NCBI GenBank assembly: GCA_018141845.1
Contig: CP073340.1
Span: 1,079,001-1,143,000, forward strand
Origin: Lachnospiraceae bacterium oral taxon 096
Lineage (GTDB): Bacteria > Bacillota > Clostridia > Lachnospirales > Lachnospiraceae
Direction: 5' to 3'
DNA length: 64,000 nt
Positions 60,548 to 64,000 of the stretch are shown here, piece after piece. Numbering within the stretch: position 1 is the stretch's first letter; the number at the start of each line of letters is the position of its first letter. The notes below the pieces were generated by a model, which was not told where the DNA came from, did no database searches, and was given only the letters and a program-made list of their open reading frames with translations. The translations under genes were made by a program, and so were the position numbers.

Positions 60548-61793
60548 AAAAGATTAAGGAGAAGGTAGTACCTTGTTCTTTGGAACTTTCTACCTTTATC
60601 TTTGCTTGGTGGTTGTGGAGAATTTGTTTTGCAATGGCAAGACCTAATCCATAGCCACCTTCTTTTTTGTTTCTTGAGCCATCTATTCGATAGAAGCGAT
60701 CGAAGAGATGGGGGATGGCCTCTTTGGGAATGGGACTACCTGTATTTTTAAAGTCAATGATAATCTCCTCTTTTTGCTGTTTCGCCGTGATGGAAACTAT
60801 ACCGGGAGTGGAGGAATATTTGCAGGCATTGTCAATAAAAATCGTAAAGAGTTGTTGCAGTTGAGCAGGATGACCAAGGATGAAAAGATTGTTTTCAATA
60901 TTTTCTTTTATGGTTATCTTTTTTTCAAAGGCAAGAGCCTCAAAGCTTAGACATCGCTCCCATAGGATAGAAGAAATGTCGACACTTTCCATAGGTAGAT
61001 TTTGTGTCTTTGCATCTTGGCGAGCTAAAAATAAAAGGTCTTCAATGAGCTTTTTCATGCGAAGAGCCTCCGTCTTTGTGCGCAGAATCCAAGGCTGTTG
61101 CTCTGGCAACATAGGCATAGAATTAAGAACATCTAAATTGGCTAAGATGACAGCAATAGGTGTGCGAAGTTCATGGGAGGCATCAGAGGTAAATTGCTTT
61201 TGTTGTCTCCAAGCATATTCAATGGGAGACAGACTCCATTTTGACAGATAAAAGCTAAGAATTCCAAAAAGAATCAGTGCGATGCCAAGAATGATGAGAA
61301 TGTTTAAAATCAATTGTCTTGTGTTGTGAATATTGACACTGATGTCTGTAAAGATAAGGTAGAGATTTTCATCTTTGTGTGCATACATATACTGAAGGGA
61401 GTGACTGGTATAGTAGCTGTGATATTCCAATAGATTAGGCAAATTTATCTTTTTGATGAGGGCGTTAGCTGTTTCATTGTCAATAGAAATCCCCTGTTCT
61501 TCCCTGTTTATGATATCCCCGTCGCCATCAAGAACAAAGAGTAGGCAAGGAAGGGGAGTTTGAAATTGATGGTCTGGAGGAATAACTTGGAAGTCAGAGT
61601 CGTGATGTTCTAGTTGATTGGGCATTCTTTCTCCCGCCATATTTTGTTCCAGTTGATGCTTTAAGAAATTCTCTGTATTTGTTGTCTGTGTTCTTATATT
61701 GGAAAATAAAATAAATCCGAGCACAACAAGCAATATAGCTGTGACAAAGGCCATGTTAATGAGAATAAATTTTTTTTGTAGTTTTTTAATCAT
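60522..61793 (-). CDS. Sensor histidine kinase of a two-component system
   Basis: 423 residues: membrane helices about 9-31 and 160-184 around an extracellular domain of about 125 residues, then a kinase core with FTSDASHELRTPIAV (phosphoacceptor His 207), a DHp/ATPase with FIDNACKYS and GGYGLGLAIAK. There is no clear HAMP domain between helix 2 and the DHp. Its start overlaps the regulator gene by 8 bases, so both are made together. It overlaps hemW's end on the other strand. Signal unknown; a partner target may be the divergent lipoprotein. Confidence 0.92.
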   Translation of the reverse strand: MIKKLQKKFILINMAFVTAILLVVLGFILFSNIRTQTTNTENFLKHQLEQNMAGERMPNQLEHHDSDFQVIPPDHQFQTPLPCLLFVLDGDGDIINREEQGISIDNETANALIKKINLPNLLEYHSYYTSHSLQYMYAHKDENLYLIFTDISVNIHNTRQLILNILIILGIALILFGILSFYLSKWSLSPIEYAWRQQKQFTSDASHELRTPIAVILANLDVLNSMPMLPEQQPWILRTKTEALRMKKLIEDLLFLARQDAKTQNLPMESVDISSILWERCLSFEALAFEKKITIKENIENNLFILGHPAQLQQLFTIFIDNACKYSSTPGIVSITAKQQKEEIIIDFKNTGSPIPKEAIPHLFDRFYRIDGSRNKKEGGYGLGLAIAKQILHNHQAKIKVESSKEQGTTFSLIFSSRTKNHS

Positions 61794-62463
61794 TTTTCAC
61801 CTCAAGTCGATATCCCAGCCTTCGCAATGTGTTGATGCTCACTTTTGTGCCAATGAATTGAAATTTTTTTCTGAGGAAGGAAATGTAGGCTTCAACATTG
61901 TTTGCTTCAGCTTCTGATTCATTGCCCCATACTTTGTCAATCAATACTTCTTTGCTGATGACAAGATTAGGATGGACAAGAAGGATTTTTAAAATAGAAA
62001 ATTCCTTAAAACTTAACTGAATGCTCTTTGTATTGCAAGAGAGTATGGCTGTGTCGAGATCTAAATTGAGGTCACAAAACGAGAGGGTGTTGATAATGAC
62101 ATCGCCCTGACGCCTTGCATTGGCACGAATTCTTGCGAGCAATTCTTCCTTGACAAATGGCTTGGTGATATAGTCATCTGCACCACTATCTAGTCCAGTG
62201 ATTTTGGAGTGGATATCATCTTTTGCAGTGAGCATAATGATAGGGGAATTGTTTTTATTTTGTCGCAATTTTTTGACAAGTGAAAAACCATCAAGTTTTG
62301 GCAGCATAATATCGAGTAAAATGAGATCATAGTTGTCATGTAATGCGTAGTCAAGACCATCTTCTCCATTATAGGCAATTTCGGTCTGATATTTTTGCTC
62401 ATTTAAGATTTGAGCAATGGCAAGAGCGAGGCTTTCATCATCTTCTACAATTAATATTTTCAT
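61786..62463 (-). CDS. OmpR/PhoB-family response regulator
   Basis: 225 residues: receiver domain with EDDES, phosphoacceptor Asp 51 in LILLDIMLP, LTAKDD and KPF; C-terminal winged-helix DNA-binding domain (about 128-222) with SFKEFSILKILLVHP and VWGNESEAEANNVEAYISFLRKK. GGAAAGGAGAA precedes the ATG. It should bind 11-base-spaced direct repeats; one candidate is found in the intergenic region to the divergent lipoprotein gene. Confidence 0.94.
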   Translation of the reverse strand: MKILIVEDDESLALAIAQILNEQKYQTEIAYNGEDGLDYALHDNYDLILLDIMLPKLDGFSLVKKLRQNKNNSPIIMLTAKDDIHSKITGLDSGADDYITKPFVKEELLARIRANARRQGDVIINTLSFCDLNLDLDTAILSCNTKSIQLSFKEFSILKILLVHPNLVISKEVLIDKVWGNESEAEANNVEAYISFLRKKFQFIGTKVSINTLRRLGYRLEVKND

Positions 62464-62518
62464 GATATTCTCCTTTCCTAAGTTTATTTTACCAAAAAAT
62501 TTTAAATTATGGAAAAAA

Positions 62519-62535
62519 TTTCAGCTTCATTTCAG
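62519..62535 (+). promoter_or_regulatory. Candidate response-regulator site: direct repeat TTTCAG, 11-base period
   Basis: TTTCAG-N5-TTTCAG (62519-62535), about 11-16 bases before a plus-strand -10 (TGCTATAGC at 62548-62556). The minus-strand regulator gene also has a promoter-like TTCCAT-17-TAAAAT reading away from here. PhoB-type regulators use 11-base-spaced repeats at this place, replacing the -35. Confidence 0.5.
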
Positions 62536-62581
62536 TTAGAGAAGGTATGCTATAGCCATAACAAGACAGGAGGTAATGGAT

Positions 62582-64000
62582 ATGAAAAAGTATCGAAAGA
62601 AAATATATGTATGTTTGACATTGAGTGCACTGGCATTGGCCACAGGTTGTAGCAATAAGGCGATTAAGGCGAATGCGGAAAATACAGAAAATGTAGTCAG
62701 CAGTACACAGGCAGAGAATACAGGCGAGGCAAGTGCACAGACACTGGTAGAAAAGGCAAAAATTACATTTTCCGACAGTGGGGCACAAATTGAAGGTAGT
62801 GGTGCAAGTTATGCAGATGGCACATTGACCATTACTGAGGCGGGAAGCTATACACTTGGGGGAAGTAATTCCAATGCACAAGTGGTTATTGATGCATCAG
62901 AAGGAGAAGTTACGCTTGTTCTCAATGGTGTGAACTTACAGAGTCAGACCACAGCAGCTATTTATGCAAAGAGTGCAAAAAAGGTCAATATTACCTTGGC
63001 CGATGGTTCAAGTAATACCTTAGTGGATGCAAAGACTTATACTAATACAGAAGATAGTGATGAACCTGATGCAGCAGTATTTGCTGATTGTGATTTGAGC
63101 TTTGACGGATCGGGTACATTGGAAGTGACAGCAAATGCAAAGGATGGCATTAAGAGTAAGGACAACTTGACCTTTACTTCAGGAACTTACACCATTACAT
63201 CGGCGAACAATGCCATTAAGGGAAAAAATAGCATTGCTGTAAAGGATGGCATATTTACCATCAATGCGACAGGAAAGGGAATGACAACAGAGGGAACATT
63301 GGATATTGATGCTGGAAAAATTGATATTCAAAATTCAGAGGAAGGTCTGGAAGGAAAACAGGTGACAGTCAATGGTGGAGACATTAATATTGTGGCCACA
63401 GATGACGGCATCAATGCAAGAACAAAGACAGACAGCGATCAGGAGAGTATGCAGGCACAGGAGGATACTTGGTTTAAACTAGAAGGTGGAAATATCACGG
63501 TGGATGCCACTGGTGATGGAGTGGATTCCAATGGAGATATTTATATCAATGGTGGTACAATTATGGTCTATGGTCCGACAAGTGATGGCGATGGCACATT
63601 AGATTATGATGGCACAGCAACCATTACAGGTGGAACTTATATGGGCATTGGTTCTAGTGGAATGGTACAAAGTTTTGGCGACACTTCCACTCAAAATAGT
63701 TTGGAAGTCAACTATTCTACCACACAAAAAGCGGGAACAGTGGTCAAGATAACGGATGAAAGTGGAAATGTGATTGCAAATATCACAGCAAAGAAAGACT
63801 TTAGTAGTGTCTTGATATCTTCAAGTGATTTGAGCGAAGGAAAGAAAGTGACGATTCAGACAGGAGAAGACAAGCAGACAGCGACCATTTCAGGAAAGAC
63901 AACAACTGTTGGCGAAAAGAGCGAAAGGGGAGGAGCACCAGGACAAGGTGCACCAGAGGGAAACCCACCGAGTGGCAATTCGTCAAAGGGAAATCCACCA
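62582..64000 (+). CDS. Lipoprotein with carbohydrate-binding (Cthe_2159-like) beta-helix domain, 3' end outside window
   Basis: Open to the end of the window, 473 residues visible. Lipoprotein signal KKIYVCLTLSALALATGC, Cys 23. The body is repetitive, with many short beta strands (ADGTLTITEAGSYTLGG, VTLVLNGVNL, GIKSKDNLTFTSGTYTIT, DDGIN), like the DUF4353/Cthe_2159 family, which forms a right-handed beta helix and binds acidic polysaccharide. A Gly/Pro/Asn-rich linker (RGGAPGQGAPEGNPPSGN) begins at about 445. GGAGG sits 8 bases before the ATG at 62582; an ATG at 62576 is too close to it. It is divergent from the two-component system, which likely controls it. Confidence 0.83.
   Translation, partial: MKKYRKKIYVCLTLSALALATGCSNKAIKANAENTENVVSSTQAENTGEASAQTLVEKAKITFSDSGAQIEGSGASYADGTLTITEAGSYTLGGSNSNAQVVIDASEGEVTLVLNGVNLQSQTTAAIYAKSAKKVNITLADGSSNTLVDAKTYTNTEDSDEPDAAVFADCDLSFDGSGTLEVTANAKDGIKSKDNLTFTSGTYTITSANNAIKGKNSIAVKDGIFTINATGKGMTTEGTLDIDAGKIDIQNSEEGLEGKQVTVNGGDINIVATDDGINARTKTDSDQESMQAQEDTWFKLEGGNITVDATGDGVDSNGDIYINGGTIMVYGPTSDGDGTLDYDGTATITGGTYMGIGSSGMVQSFGDTSTQNSLEVNYSTTQKAGTVVKITDESGNVIANITAKKDFSSVLISSSDLSEGKKVTIQTGEDKQTATISGKTTTVGEKSERGGAPGQGAPEGNPPSGNSSKGNPP

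Noticed and set aside
1..64000. tRNA, rRNA or prophage genes
   Set aside because: No cloverleaf-like sequence, conserved rRNA segment, integrase or phage structural gene was noticed by eye; a tRNA scan would be the decisive check.

Overview
The window looks like a chromosomal segment of a low-GC Firmicute of class Clostridia, most likely family Lachnospiraceae; the genus cannot be fixed from sequence alone. The evidence is the conserved neighbourhood comEC - holA - rpsT - lepA - hemW, strong GGAGG ribosome-binding sites, AT-rich codon use, a stand-alone prephenate dehydratase and choline-binding-repeat wall proteins. TGA, TAA and TAG all act as stops. No rRNA, tRNA or CRISPR array was seen.

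Layout. 1-14.4 kb is housekeeping: the 3' part of prfA, ilvE, a tandem-repeat spacer, a polar amino acid ABC transporter, a metal-dependent hydrolase with pyrC, clpB, then cls - plsC - pheA - a DUF815 ATPase. 14.4-39.6 kb is a surface-glycan locus: an O-antigen-ligase-like protein, a priming polyprenyl glycosylphosphotransferase, about six glycosyltransferases, a Wzm/Wzt exporter flanked by two paralogous GlfT2-like galactofuranosyltransferases, dTDP-amino-sugar genes (wecE-like, rfbA, wecD-like), a lipid-carrier glycosylation set (ArnC-like transferase, two small DMT flippase subunits, GT-C enzymes), an acyl-decoration set (MBOAT, DHHW protein, FkbH-like enzyme, acyl carrier protein) and glf. 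After a radical SAM gene, 40.5-48.4 kb is a choline module: a membrane acyltransferase, a GH25 lysozyme and two further choline-binding-repeat proteins, and a wHTH-LicC-LicA fusion. 48.4-60.5 kb returns to core genes (degV, a sensor kinase with a GerMN lipoprotein, comEC, holA, rpsT, lepA, hemW), interrupted by an IS200/IS605 element whose tnpA is broken and whose tnpB is intact. 60.5-64 kb has a two-component system divergent from a lipoprotein that runs off the end of the window.

How the genes may work together. The glycan locus can be read as making a galactofuranose-containing polymer: Glf makes UDP-Galf, the two GlfT2-like enzymes polymerise it and Wzm/Wzt exports it. Two decoration routes appear to be built in. 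One would make a dTDP-Fuc4N(Ac)-type sugar, load it on polyprenyl phosphate, flip it and transfer it outside. The other would load a small acyl group, by family analogy glycerate, on a dedicated carrier protein and pass it to the surface through MBOAT and DHHW proteins. The nearby choline activation enzyme and choline-binding proteins suggest that phosphocholine on a wall or lipid glycan anchors the lysozyme and two other surface proteins. These pathway readings are inference from family membership and gene order.
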